Source of the DNA: Hyphomicrobiales bacterium
Lineage (GTDB): Bacteria > Pseudomonadota > Alphaproteobacteria > Rhizobiales > Xanthobacteraceae
Length of the DNA: 28,819 nt
NCBI GenBank assembly: GCA_023266695.1
Contig: JAHFPO010000008.1
Coordinates: forward strand, 1-28,819
Reading direction: 5' to 3'
Shown: piece by piece, positions 7,516 to 15,659 of the stretch
Layout: the number at the start of each line of letters is the position of its first letter
How positions within the stretch are numbered: the stretch's first letter is position 1
Notes under the pieces: model-generated
What the model was told of the DNA's origin: nothing
Databases searched by the model: none
The model's input: the letters and a program-made list of their open reading frames with translations, nothing else
Position numbers and translations under genes: made by a program

Positions 7516-8636
7516 TTCGCACGCGGCGGAAACGGCCAGGCGACTGGTTCGCCCGCCTGCCCGCGATGGCGCAGATAATGGTCGGCGACGACGCAGGCGA
7601 CCATCGCCTCGCCGATCGGCACCGCGCGGATGCCGACGCAGGGGTCATGACGGCCCTTGGTCGAGACCTCGGTCTCGCGCCCGAAGCGGTCGACGGTGCG
7701 GCGGGGCGTCAGGATGGAAGACGTGGGCTTCACCGCGAAGCGCGCGACGATGGGCTGACCGGTCGAAATGCCGCCGAGGATTCCGCCGGCCTGGTTCGAA
7801 AGGAATACCGGCTTGCGATCCTTGCCCATGCGCATCTCGTCGGCATTCTCCTCGCCGGTGAGACGGGCGGCCCCGAAGCCCGCGCCGATCTCGACCCCCT
7901 TCACCGCATTGATGCCCATCAGGGCAGAGGCGAGATCCGCATCGAGCTTGCCGTAAACCGGCGCGCCGAGGCCGGGCGGCACGTGCTCGGCCACCACCTC
8001 GATCACCGCCCCGACCGAGGAGCCTTTCTTGCGCACGCCTTCGAGATATTCCTCGAAGCGCATGGCGGCCTCCGCGTCGGGACAGAAGAACGGATTGCGC
8101 GAAACTTCTTCCCAGTCCCAGCGCTTGCGGTCGATCAGAATCTCGCCCATCTGGACGAGCGCGCCGCGCACCACCATGCCGGACACGATCTTGCGCGCGA
8201 TCGCGCCGGCCGCGACCCGCGCCGCGGTCTCACGCGCCGACGCGCGGCCGCCGCCGCGGTAGTCGTGCAGCCCGTACTTGACGTCGTAGGTGTAGCCGGC
8301 GTGTCCCGGGCGATAGAGATCCTTGATGGCGGAATAGTCCTTCGGGCGCTGGTCGACATTCTCGATGACGAGCGCGATCGGGGTGCCGGTCGTGACTTCC
8401 TGTCCGCTCGCCTCGTCGACGAAGAGTCCCGACAGAATCTTGACCGCGTCGGGCTCCTGCCGCTGCGTGGTGAATCGCGATTGACCGGGCCGGCGGCGGT
8501 CGAGATCACGCTGGATGTCGGCCGCCGAGAGCGGAATGCGCGGCGGGCAGCCGTCGACCACACAGCCGATCGCCGCCCCGTGACTCTCGCCAAAGGTAGT
8601 GACGCGGAACATGTGGCCGAACGTGTTGTAGGACAT
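7512..8636 (-). CDS. aroC: Chorismate synthase
   Basis: A 374-aa cytosolic enzyme that makes chorismate from 5-enolpyruvylshikimate 3-phosphate with reduced FMN, the last shared step toward aromatic amino acids and folate. The signatures are all present: TFGESHG near the N terminus, the second signature around YRGGGRASARETAARVAAG, and the C-terminal RFAVKPTSS followed by KGRHDPCVGIRAVPIGEAM. Length is typical. It lies 77 bp downstream of a secreted unknown and overlaps ribBX by four bases (ATGA), inside the minus-strand series beginning with fabI. Confidence 0.97.
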   Translation of the reverse strand: MSYNTFGHMFRVTTFGESHGAAIGCVVDGCPPRIPLSAADIQRDLDRRRPGQSRFTTQRQEPDAVKILSGLFVDEASGQEVTTGTPIALVIENVDQRPKDYSAIKDLYRPGHAGYTYDVKYGLHDYRGGGRASARETAARVAAGAIARKIVSGMVVRGALVQMGEILIDRKRWDWEEVSRNPFFCPDAEAAMRFEEYLEGVRKKGSSVGAVIEVVAEHVPPGLGAPVYGKLDADLASALMGINAVKGVEIGAGFGAARLTGEENADEMRMGKDRKPVFLSNQAGGILGGISTGQPIVARFAVKPTSSILTPRRTVDRFGRETEVSTKGRHDPCVGIRAVPIGEAMVACVVADHYLRHRGQAGEPVAWPFPPRAK

Positions 8637-8713
8637 GGCGGCGGTCCGTTGGCTCGTGGCCGCCGGTTGTAGGAGCGCGGGCGTCGGGGGTCAAACCGCC
8701 GCGCCGCCGCGCC

Positions 8714-9199
8714 TCAGGGCACCGTGATCACGTGGTCGTAGGTGAGCCCCTTGTGCGGATAGGAGACGCGCAGCACGAGCCGCTCGCCGCGCGCGGGCCG
8801 GCCGACATAGAACACGCGCGCCCCGCGCACCATCCGCCCCAGACAATAAGCCGATCCACCGTCGACGCCGGTCGCGACGAAACCGCCGAGATCGACCGAA
8901 ATGCGGCCGACGCGCGGGGAAGCGAGCACGCGCACGCGCGGGGAGCCGTCCTGCTGGCAGCGTTGATCGACGGCCGCCGCCGCGAACACGAGCTTGCCGC
9001 CGCGCGCGGAAGACGCGTTCGATGGGCTGCCGGTCAGATAGCCGGGAAGATCCTCGGACGGAGTGACGTAGTCCCGCGAAAACAGGCCGGAGTGGCCATG
9101 CCACCATGGTCCGGGATAAAAGCCCTGCGCGCCCGCGCCCCCGCATGCCATGAGGAAGAAAGCGCAGACCGCGCCCGCGCGGGCGAGATTCCGGCTCAT
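8714..9199 (-). CDS. Secreted hypothetical protein
   Basis: Not recognised. This 161-aa protein has a clear signal peptide (residues 1 to about 25, ending AGAQ), followed by an aromatic and glycine-rich start of the mature protein (FYPGPWWHGHSG) and a beta-rich domain. Two cysteines in the mature part, near RCQQD and YCLGR, could form a disulfide. The C terminus ends in SYPHKGLTYDHVITVP. GGAGA precedes the ATG at good spacing. It lies 32 bp after fabI and 77 bp before aroC on the same strand, so it is probably co-transcribed with these biosynthetic genes although it is exported. No enzymatic motif is visible. Confidence 0.78.
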   Translation of the reverse strand: MSRNLARAGAVCAFFLMACGGAGAQGFYPGPWWHGHSGLFSRDYVTPSEDLPGYLTGSPSNASSARGGKLVFAAAAVDQRCQQDGSPRVRVLASPRVGRISVDLGGFVATGVDGGSAYCLGRMVRGARVFYVGRPARGERLVLRVSYPHKGLTYDHVITVP

Positions 9200-9231
9200 C
9201 GGCTCATCTCCGTTTCAATCGCGTGAACTCG

Positions 9232-10056
9232 TCAATCTTCGTCGCGGATTTTCGTGATGTCCGGCGCATCCGGATTTTTCATTCCGACGACGTGATAGCC
9301 GGCGTCGACGTGATGAATCTCGCCGGTAACCCCGCGCCCGAGGTCGGAGAGAAGATAGACCGCGGCGTCGCCAACCTCCTCGCTCGTCACCGAACGCCGC
9401 AACGGCGCATTGTACTCGTTCCACTTGAGAATATAACGGAAGTCGCTGATGCCCGAAGCAGCGAGCGTCTTGATCGGCCCGGCGGAAATAGCATTGACGC
9501 GGATTCCCTTCGGGCCGAGGTCGGCGGCGAGATAGCGCACGCTCGACTCGAGCGCGGCCTTGGCGATGCCCATCACGTTGTAATGCGGGATCCATTTCTC
9601 GGCGCCGTAATAGCTGAGCGTCAAGATCGCGCCGCCGTTCGGCATGTGCTTCTCGGCGCGCTGCGCGATCGCGGTCAGGGAATAACAGGAGATGAACAGC
9701 GTGCTGGTGAAGTTGTCGGCTGTGGTGTCGACATAACGGCCGACGAGCTGGTTCCGGTCGGAGAAGGCGATCGCATGGACGACGAAATCGAGCGGCCCGA
9801 GTTGGCGGCCGGTTTCGGCGAACACGGCGTCGATCGTCTCCGGCTGGGTGACGTCGCAATGGCCGGCAAGCTTGGCGCCGACCTCGGCGGCGAGTGGCTC
9901 GACCCGCTTCTTCAGTGCATCGCCCTGATAGCTGAAGGCGAGCTGGGCTCCCTGAGCCGCGCAGGCCTTGCCGATACCCCAGGCGATCGAACGGTTATTG
10001 GCGACCCCCAGGATGAGACCGCGCTTGCCCCGCATCAATTCGCCCGCCTGCACCAT
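9232..10056 (-). CDS. fabI: Enoyl-[acyl-carrier-protein] reductase (NADH)
   Basis: A 274-aa FabI of the SDR superfamily that reduces enoyl-ACP at the end of each fatty-acid elongation cycle; the FabI class is the target of triclosan. The nucleotide loop GVANNRSIAWGIG (17-29), the active-site pair Tyr149 and Tyr159 with Lys166 (Y-x6-K), and a C-terminal HHVDAGYH all fit. The start at 10056 (MVQAG) has GGAGG six bases upstream; an in-frame upstream ATG at 10086 lacks a comparable site. It is the first gene of the minus-strand series and diverges from the sigma factor gene across about 120 bp. Confidence 0.96.
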   Translation of the reverse strand: MVQAGELMRGKRGLILGVANNRSIAWGIGKACAAQGAQLAFSYQGDALKKRVEPLAAEVGAKLAGHCDVTQPETIDAVFAETGRQLGPLDFVVHAIAFSDRNQLVGRYVDTTADNFTSTLFISCYSLTAIAQRAEKHMPNGGAILTLSYYGAEKWIPHYNVMGIAKAALESSVRYLAADLGPKGIRVNAISAGPIKTLAASGISDFRYILKWNEYNAPLRRSVTSEEVGDAAVYLLSDLGRGVTGEIHHVDAGYHVVGMKNPDAPDITKIRDED

Positions 10057-10132
10057 GCAGTCCTCCAGCCGACGAGACCCATACAAAAGACGGCATCCCT
10101 ATGGCATGCAGCCCATTGACCATCAAGCTATT

Positions 10133-10159
10133 GGAATAATCATGGGGCCGCTCGCGTTC
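10133..10159 (+). promoter_or_regulatory. Candidate ECF sigma promoter upstream of the sigma gene
   Basis: GGAAT (10133-10137) and CGTT (10155-10158) are separated by 17 bases, close to the GGAAC-N16/17-CGTT form used by many alphaproteobacterial ECF sigma factors. The likely start of transcription would be only a dozen bases before the ATG at 10179, right beside its GGGAGGAC ribosome site, so the leader would be very short. One mismatch in the -35 and the tight spacing keep confidence low. Confidence 0.3.
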
Positions 10160-10178
10160 TTACCCGGGAGGACGCAGA

Positions 10179-10703
10179 ATGGACGCGCTGACCTTTGCCA
10201 TGGAGCCGGACATGACTACCGTCCGCCGCGGCCTTGAGCCCCTGATTCCCGCGCTCAGGCGTTTTGCCCGCGCGCTCGCGCGTAACTCGGAAGCCGCCGA
10301 CGATCTCGTACAGGACACCCTGGTACGGGCCCTCAGAGCCGAACATCTGTTCCACGGAGGGGACCTGCGCACGTGGCTCTTTACCATCCTGTTGAATCTC
10401 GATCGCAACCGGCGCCGCGGACTCTCCCGCCGGCCGGTGCTCGCCGTGATCGAGGATATCGATCCGGAGGCGGCGCCCGCCTCCGACGGCTCAGGCCGCG
10501 ACATCGAACGCGGTCTGGCGCTGTTGCCGGCCGAGCAACGTGAGGTGTTGCTGCTTGTGACCCTCGAAGGATTGAGCTACCGCGAAGCGGCGGAAATACA
10601 GGGCGTGCCGATCGGTACCGTGATGTCGCGTCTCTCTCGCGCACGCGCGGCGCTGCGCGCGCATCTCGAGGGCGAATTACCGCAATTGCGTCGGGTACAA
10701 TGA
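10179..10703 (+). CDS. ECF-type RNA polymerase sigma factor
   Basis: A 174-aa sigma-70 family protein of the extracytoplasmic function class. Region 2 spans about residues 18-80 (AADDLVQDTLVRAL and DLRTWLFTILLN, which contact core polymerase and the -10 element). Region 4 spans about 112-163 (LPAEQREVLLLVTLEG, then a helix-turn-helix ending GTVMSRLSRARAAL). The start at 10179 has GGGAGGAC six bases upstream. The next gene, 19 bp downstream, is a single-span membrane protein with the shape of an anti-sigma factor, so activity is presumably released by an envelope signal. The regulon is unknown; a possible self-promoter lies upstream. Confidence 0.93.
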   Translation: MDALTFAMEPDMTTVRRGLEPLIPALRRFARALARNSEAADDLVQDTLVRALRAEHLFHGGDLRTWLFTILLNLDRNRRRGLSRRPVLAVIEDIDPEAAPASDGSGRDIERGLALLPAEQREVLLLVTLEGLSYREAAEIQGVPIGTVMSRLSRARAALRAHLEGELPQLRRVQ

Positions 10704-10722
10704 GCGAATTGAGAACAAACCA

Positions 10723-11508
10723 ATGACCGACGACGCCCCGATTACCGAAGACGAACTCCACGCCTATGTGGACGGCGCGCTGCCGGCCGACCGCCTCGCC
10801 GCAGTCAAGTCCCATCTCGCCGTCAATCCCGAGGAGGCGGCGCGCGTTGCCGCTTGGCGGGCTCAAGCGGCGCACATTCGCGAACGTTGGAGCGCAGTCG
10901 CCGACGAACCTATCCCGGAGCGGTTGCGCATCGAGAACATCGCGGTGCGGGCGAGCGGTATTCGGCGCAAGGTCGCGATCGCGGCGGCCATCGCCTTTCT
11001 AATCGGCGGGACCACGGGCTGGCTCGGCCGTGATCTTTCGGGGTTGGGCAATGAGCGGCAAATCGCCCTCGCCCTTGCCGATGCGGCGATCGCGGCGCAC
11101 CGGCTTTATGTCGCTGAGGTACGCCATCCGATCGAGGTGCGGGCGGAGGAAGAGCATCTGTTGCGATGGCTGTCGCGGAAGGTGGGCTCGCCATTGAAGG
11201 CCCCCGACCTCGCGCCGGAAGGACTGAAACTCCTCGGCGGCCGGCTGCTGCCCGGAGCGCGCGGGCCGACCGCCTTATTCATGTACGAGGGGGCGGGCGG
11301 AGAGCGGGTCACCATCACCTGCGCGCGCGCAGCGAGCGAGGGCGAAACGGGATTCCTCTGGCGACAGGCGGGCGAAATCGGAGCGATTGCCTGGGTCGAA
11401 GGCGGCATAGCCTTCGTGGTCGCGGGTCCCTCCGAGCGCGAGCGCCTGGATCGGGTCGCACGGCTCGTCTATGCCGCGTATGAGGAATCCTCGCCCGCTC
11501 GCCGGTAG
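10723..11508 (+). CDS. Transmembrane anti-sigma factor
   Basis: A 261-aa protein with a short cytosolic N-terminal anti-sigma domain (about residues 8-56, TEDELHAYVDGALPADR), one membrane span (83-101) and a periplasmic sensor-like domain of about 150 residues. Anti-sigma factors of this layout hold their ECF partner inactive at the membrane. The zinc-binding HxxxCxxC motif of ZAS-type anti-sigma domains is absent: His31 is followed by LAVNPEE with no cysteines, so this is a zinc-free variant. It follows the sigma gene on the same strand with 19 bp between them and is convergent with the DnaJ-like gene 19 bp downstream. The signal sensed is not evident. Confidence 0.87.
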   Translation: MTDDAPITEDELHAYVDGALPADRLAAVKSHLAVNPEEAARVAAWRAQAAHIRERWSAVADEPIPERLRIENIAVRASGIRRKVAIAAAIAFLIGGTTGWLGRDLSGLGNERQIALALADAAIAAHRLYVAEVRHPIEVRAEEEHLLRWLSRKVGSPLKAPDLAPEGLKLLGGRLLPGARGPTALFMYEGAGGERVTITCARAASEGETGFLWRQAGEIGAIAWVEGGIAFVVAGPSERERLDRVARLVYAAYEESSPARR

Positions 11509-11527
11509 GAAAAGAACGCACTTTGGC

Positions 11528-12502
11528 TCAAGTCTTGGACCCTCGCTGGCGCAGCCGTCGGGCGAGGGCCTCGAGTTCGGCGTCGCGTTGTTCCGGCAGC
11601 TCGATGTTCATGGTGACGAGGAGATCGCCCGCGCCTCCCGCCTTGGTCGGGAGGCCCTTGCCTTTAAGGCGGAAAATACGCCCCCCGCTGGTCCAGGGCG
11701 GAATCTTCAAGTCTACCGCGCCATCGAGGGTCGGCACCCGCACGGTCGCGCCGAGCACCGCCTGGTCGAGGCGGATCGTCACTTCGGTGCGCAGATCCGC
11801 GCCGTCGGGCTTGAGTTCGGGATGGGGCTCGACATGGACGCTGACGATCGCATCGCCCGCCGCGCCGCCGGGAGCAGGGAAGCCTTGGCCACGGAGGCGA
11901 ATTTGTTGGCCGTCGGCGATCCCGGCCGGAACGGTCACCTCGACTTTCTTGCCGGTCGGGAGTTGCACGCGTTTCTTCACGCCCTGAGCGGACTCCGCCA
12001 GGGTCACCGTGAGGGAGGCCGTCGCATCGCTGCCGCGCGGCGCGGCCTGAGGACCAAATCCCTTGAAACCTCCATGGCCGGCGCGGGCGCCGCCGAAGGT
12101 GCCGAACAGATCGCCGAGCATGTCCTCGATATTACCGCCGCGGGCTCCACGCCCGCTCGCGCGGTGTAAACCCTCGGGTCCGAAGCTGAAAGTCTCGAAC
12201 ACGGTATCACCGTCGAAACCTTGAGCCCGCGGATGCGCACCCGCGCCACGTTCGAAACCCGAGAAGCCCTGGAAGCGCGGCTTGCCCTCGGCATCGATCT
12301 CGCCGCGATCGAACGCCTTGCGCTTGGCCTCCTCGCCGAGGATTTCATAGGCGGCATTGATCTCGGAGAAGCGCGCCGCGGCTTTCGGATCGCTCTTGTT
12401 GGCGTCCGGATGCATGCGCTTGGCGAGTCGCCGGAAGGCCTTCTTGACCTCGGCTTGGTCCGCGGTGCGGGATACGCCGAGCACGTCATAGGGATCGCGC
12501 AT
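11528..12502 (-). CDS. DnaJ-like co-chaperone (CbpA type, no zinc finger)
   Basis: A 324-aa Hsp40. An N-terminal J domain (residues 3 to about 66) has the essential HPD at 31-33, which stimulates DnaK ATPase. A glycine/phenylalanine-rich linker (about 78-140) follows, then the DnaJ C-terminal substrate-binding domains (SLTVTLAESAQG through VTVPAGIADGQQIRLRGQG). The four CxxCxGxG zinc repeats of true DnaJ are missing, so it is a class II (CbpA-like) protein that would deliver clients to DnaK. GGAGTGAA lies upstream of the ATG. It is 86 bp downstream of the RT0821-type gene on the same strand. Confidence 0.93.
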   Translation of the reverse strand: MRDPYDVLGVSRTADQAEVKKAFRRLAKRMHPDANKSDPKAAARFSEINAAYEILGEEAKRKAFDRGEIDAEGKPRFQGFSGFERGAGAHPRAQGFDGDTVFETFSFGPEGLHRASGRGARGGNIEDMLGDLFGTFGGARAGHGGFKGFGPQAAPRGSDATASLTVTLAESAQGVKKRVQLPTGKKVEVTVPAGIADGQQIRLRGQGFPAPGGAAGDAIVSVHVEPHPELKPDGADLRTEVTIRLDQAVLGATVRVPTLDGAVDLKIPPWTSGGRIFRLKGKGLPTKAGGAGDLLVTMNIELPEQRDAELEALARRLRQRGSKT

Positions 12503-12588
12503 CGAACTTCACTCCGCGGGGCCGGGCATGACCGGCCCTAGGTCATGGATGTGGGGTGAAGTTTGCAGCGTGCAATACGCCGCGCAAG

Positions 12589-13143
12589 TCAGGACTTCCG
12601 CAATGGCCGGGTCGATCTCACATCCCAATCGCCGCGATGGACGCGGCAGGCGGTGCCCTCGAACCAGGTCTCGCGGCCGTTGCGGACGTGGCTGGCGAGG
12701 AAATTACGGCAGGCAAAGCCGTCCTGGACATAGGCGCTGGCGATCGGGGTCACGGTCCCGCGCGCGCCGGTGGTGGGGTTCTGCCACGGGATGCTGGCGG
12801 CGTCTTCCTTGCGGTTGAGTGCCTCGCGCAAAGCGGCCGTGGCGAGGGACCAGTCGACGGTTGTCATGTCCTCGGACGCGTTGCCGGCCGCTGCCGGCTG
12901 GAGCGTGAGCGAGCCGGTGATGTCACTCTTGTCGCCCTTGGCCGATGCGCGGGCATCATCGCCCCCGCCGGGCAACAGTGAAGCGAGCGGGAACGACATG
13001 CTGCATCCGCCGGCCGTGAGGACGAGCAGGAAAGCAAGAACCGGCGCGTGGAACGAGGACCACAGACCCCGTGCGCCCGATCCATGATATGGAGGACGTT
13101 CTAGGATCCGATGCGCCCGCGGGGCGCAAGATTCGACGCGCAC
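12589..13143 (-). CDS. RT0821/Lpp0805 family surface protein, probable lipoprotein
   Basis: The frame gives up to 184 aa. A hydrophobic stretch ending VLTAGGC resembles a lipoprotein signal, with Cys at about residue 47. The C-terminal half has the features of the RT0821/Lpp0805 surface-antigen family: WQNPTTGARGTVTPIA, ACRNF, and GTACRVHRGDWDV. The protein would sit in the cell envelope; the family's function is unknown. The start is doubtful. The only standard start seen is a GTG at 13143, which makes the signal region too long and leaves only 17 bp to the divergent pdxH. The real start may be a rarer codon closer to the hydrophobic stretch. DnaJ-like gene follows downstream. Confidence 0.82.
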   Translation of the reverse strand: MRVESCAPRAHRILERPPYHGSGARGLWSSFHAPVLAFLLVLTAGGCSMSFPLASLLPGGGDDARASAKGDKSDITGSLTLQPAAAGNASEDMTTVDWSLATAALREALNRKEDAASIPWQNPTTGARGTVTPIASAYVQDGFACRNFLASHVRNGRETWFEGTACRVHRGDWDVRSTRPLRKS

Positions 13144-13160
13144 GGGCTTCGACTCCAGCC

Positions 13161-13802
13161 ATGGCGAACGACGGTAATATGGAACACCCGTCAGGGTTAA
13201 CGTTCGGTGACTTCGCCGAAGCGAGCGAACCGTTCGGCCCGTTTGCGGCCTGGATGGAGGAGGCGAAGAAAAGCGAATCGAGGGACCCGGACGCCATGGC
13301 GCTCGCGACCGTCGATCAAGACGGTCTGCCCAATGTGCGCATGGTGCTGCTGAAGCAATGGGACCCGCGCGGCTTCGTCTTCTATACGAACAGCGAAAGC
13401 ACCAAGGGACAGGAGCTCGCGGGCCAGCCGAAAGCGGCGCTGGTGCTTTATTGGAAATCGCTCTCCCGCCAGGTGCGCATCCAGGGAGCCGTCGAACGGG
13501 TCAGCGACGCCGAGTCCGACGCCTATTTCACCTCGCGCCCGCGCGGCGCTCAGATCGGCGCCTGGGCGAGCCAGCAGTCCCGGCCGCTCAAGACCCGCTC
13601 CGACCTCGAAGCGGCGGTGGCGAGCTATAGCGGGAAATACGCGGATGCTCCGGTGCCGCGGCCGTCCAACTGGATCGGTTACCGCATCGTGCCGCTTGAG
13701 ATCGAATTCTGGGCCGAACAGCCATTCCGGCTCCATGACCGTATCGTCTTCAGCCGTTCTCGGCCCGGGGCGCCGTGGCAGCGGACAAGGCTCTACCCCT
13801 GA
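13161..13802 (+). CDS. pdxH: Pyridoxamine 5'-phosphate oxidase
   Basis: A 213-aa FMN enzyme that oxidises pyridoxine or pyridoxamine 5'-phosphate to pyridoxal 5'-phosphate, the final step of vitamin B6 synthesis and salvage. Clear family motifs are RMVLLKQWDPRGFVFYTN (FMN binding), SRQVRIQGAVERV, GAWASQQSRPL, and the C-terminal RPGAPWQRTRLYP in which Arg contacts substrate. Length matches the family. The start at 13161 (MANDGN) is preferred; 13179 is possible, and neither has a strong ribosome site. It diverges from the RT0821-type gene with very little room for promoters and is followed by an SDR remnant. Confidence 0.95.
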   Translation: MANDGNMEHPSGLTFGDFAEASEPFGPFAAWMEEAKKSESRDPDAMALATVDQDGLPNVRMVLLKQWDPRGFVFYTNSESTKGQELAGQPKAALVLYWKSLSRQVRIQGAVERVSDAESDAYFTSRPRGAQIGAWASQQSRPLKTRSDLEAAVASYSGKYADAPVPRPSNWIGYRIVPLEIEFWAEQPFRLHDRIVFSRSRPGAPWQRTRLYP

Positions 13803-13828
13803 CCGCGCGCAAGGTGCAAAATCTACGG

Positions 13829-13966
13829 ATGTCCGCGAAGTCCGATCAAACCCGCCCCCTCGGCCAGCCCGACGAGGTGGCGAAGATCATCTATGTGCTG
13901 TGCACCGAGACGGCGTCCTACTTGAACGGCGCTGAAATCCACATCAATGGCGGGCAGCACGTGTGA
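13829..13966 (+). pseudogene. C-terminal remnant of a short-chain dehydrogenase/reductase
   Basis: Only the last 35 to 40 residues of an SDR are present: RPLGQPDEVAKIIYVL, then ASYLNGAEIHINGGQHV, which is the usual helix and last strand of FabG/PhaB-like oxidoreductases. The nucleotide-binding and catalytic parts are missing; the sequence just upstream is the end of pdxH. In this frame a GTG at 13775 and an ATG at 13829 exist, but a 45- to 63-residue product could not be an SDR enzyme. It is best explained as what is left of an SDR gene that lay behind pdxH, although a short expressed peptide cannot be ruled out. Confidence 0.7.
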
Positions 13967-13975
13967 GTGGCGCCG

Positions 13976-14953
13976 TCAGAGCCACCGCTTCCACTTGAAG
14001 AAAACATAGGGAAGGACGGCCGCACCGAGCATCAGCAGAAGCGAGAGTGGATAGCCGTAGACCCACTCCAGCTCCGGCATATGCTTGAAGTTCATGCCGT
14101 AGATCGAGGCGATCATGGTCGGCGGCAACAGCACCACGGCGACGACGGAGAAAATCTTGATCACGTTGTTCTGCTCCAGACTCACCATGCCGAGGGTGGC
14201 GTCGAGCAGGAACTGAATCTTGTTGGCGAGGAAGCTGGCGTGGTCGGTCAGCGAGGAGACGTCGCGCGCCATGCTCTTCACCAGGGTGCGCTGGTCTCGC
14301 TGCAATTTCAGGCCTTCGGCTTCATTGGCGAGGAAAAGCACGAGCCGGCCGATCGACACTAGGCTCTCGCGCACCTTCGAGGTGAGGTCGCCCTTGCGGC
14401 CGATCGTGCGCAGGATCCTCTGGTAGCTTTGGCCCTGGTCGTCGCGCGCGGCTTGCCGCTCGAAAATCCGCCGCGATACCAGATCGACCTCGGCGGTGAC
14501 GCGCTCGAGAATGTCGGCCGCGCGGTCGATGATGGCGTCGAGGAGGTCGATGAGCACGCTCTCGCCCGTCGCCGTCGGCGGGCAGACCCGGCCGAGTTTT
14601 GCGCTGACGAGAGCGAATGGCCGCGGATCTTCGTAACGCGCGGTAACGAGCCGGCCGCCGGCAAGAATGAAGGTGATCGCGGTCGTGGCCGGGCGATCGG
14701 TATCGGCATGGCAGATGAGCGTCGCGGTCATGTAACGCGCATTGTTCTCGATATAGAGACGGCTCGACGGCTCGATCTCGGCCATTTCCTCGCGGGTCGG
14801 CACGCCGACGCCGACCGCAGCCTCGACGGCGCGGTCTTCCTCGACCGTGGGGGAGATGAGGTCGAGCCAGATCGCTCCTTCCGGTACGCTGCCGCCATCC
14901 GGAATCGGCACGCGCTCGAGCGAATTACCGCGCGGCAGGTAGGCAACGAGCAT
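13976..14953 (-). CDS. corA: CorA family magnesium/cobalt transport protein
   Basis: A 325-aa inner-membrane channel subunit. A large cytosolic N-terminal domain (to about residue 265, with a long helix) leads into two C-terminal membrane spans joined by the signature YGMNFKHMPEL, the GMN filter that selects hydrated Mg2+. The protein ends in the basic KWKRWL, as CorA proteins do. It would work as a pentamer for Mg2+ (also Co2+ or Ni2+) uptake. GGAGG lies seven bases before the ATG. Its 3' end is nine bases from the SDR remnant on the other strand. No Mg2+-sensing leader was recognised upstream. Confidence 0.95.
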   Translation of the reverse strand: MLVAYLPRGNSLERVPIPDGGSVPEGAIWLDLISPTVEEDRAVEAAVGVGVPTREEMAEIEPSSRLYIENNARYMTATLICHADTDRPATTAITFILAGGRLVTARYEDPRPFALVSAKLGRVCPPTATGESVLIDLLDAIIDRAADILERVTAEVDLVSRRIFERQAARDDQGQSYQRILRTIGRKGDLTSKVRESLVSIGRLVLFLANEAEGLKLQRDQRTLVKSMARDVSSLTDHASFLANKIQFLLDATLGMVSLEQNNVIKIFSVVAVVLLPPTMIASIYGMNFKHMPELEWVYGYPLSLLLMLGAAVLPYVFFKWKRWL

Positions 14954-15080
14954 GACCGGCCTCCGGAGCGTGCTTCGCGTTCCCTAGCCTGTCGTACGCC
15001 GCGCGTCCACGGCTTCGTGGACCGGGCAACAGGCGCCGGTATCGGCCGCTTGCAGGCGTTAATCCGGTTCGAGGGAAGGC

Positions 15081-15302
15081 TCAGCGCTCTGAGGCCACGG
15101 ACACACGTGCCGTCAGATGGTCGAAATCGTGGAACTTGACGACCTTGGGCCTGACAGGGGCGTAGGCGTCGTTCTTCTGCTCGCCCGTAAAGGCGAGCGC
15201 GGCGGCGACGGCGCCGATACCAATGGCACGATACTGCCTGCAGAGGTCGGACCGTTCGCGTGGCGCCGCCCAGGATCTCCGGACGTCTCTGGGGCTGGAC
15301 AT
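15081..15302 (-). CDS. Small hypothetical protein
   Basis: Not recognised as a named family. The 73-aa product MSSPRDVRRSW... has a basic N terminus, a short central alanine-rich hydrophobic helix (YRAIGIGAVAAALAF, about residues 24-38) and a polar C terminus ending TARVSVASER. It is supported as a real gene by a strong ribosome site (GGAGGA) just upstream of the ATG at 15302 and by a composition unlike a random antisense frame. The hydrophobic patch is too short for a confident membrane span. It is 127 bp upstream of corA on the same strand and could be co-transcribed with it. Confidence 0.6.
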   Translation of the reverse strand: MSSPRDVRRSWAAPRERSDLCRQYRAIGIGAVAAALAFTGEQKNDAYAPVRPKVVKFHDFDHLTARVSVASER

Positions 15303-15659
15303 GGCTTCCTCCACGGTGAGCGCCTTCAGAGGCCGCTCATGCCTTCATTTTGATGGTCGAGTGCGGCGGTATTGGGCAGGAAGCAGGGTCATTATCGGAC
15401 GATGTCGGGACGGAATCCGGAGGGTGGTTCCCGCTCCCTCGCTCCGCATGGGAGATGAATGTCGCCGCCTCCCCGTCGTCCAGCCGGGGGCCGACCGCGT
15501 CCTCCCTAGCCAAGCCGCCGCCGATCTGCGACATTTCTGCAACAGGTTAACGCTAGGCGACACGAAGGCCGTTTCGCCATCTTGCGGGCCTAGGAAGCTT
15601 TCCGCTAATTGAACCTACGCGCACAATGATCGGCGAAAGCCATAGGGGTTCGAACAGCC
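15303..15659. other. Intergenic region without a gene
   Basis: Open frames here are short and overlap on opposite strands without ribosome sites or recognisable products. The region should contain the divergent promoters of the small protein (-) and the L,D-transpeptidase (+), but no -35/-10 pair is convincing. An imperfect hairpin is visible at 15556-15578 (GGCGA / TCGCC, one mismatch, then ACG / CGT around a five-base loop). Nothing else is apparent. Confidence 0.6.
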
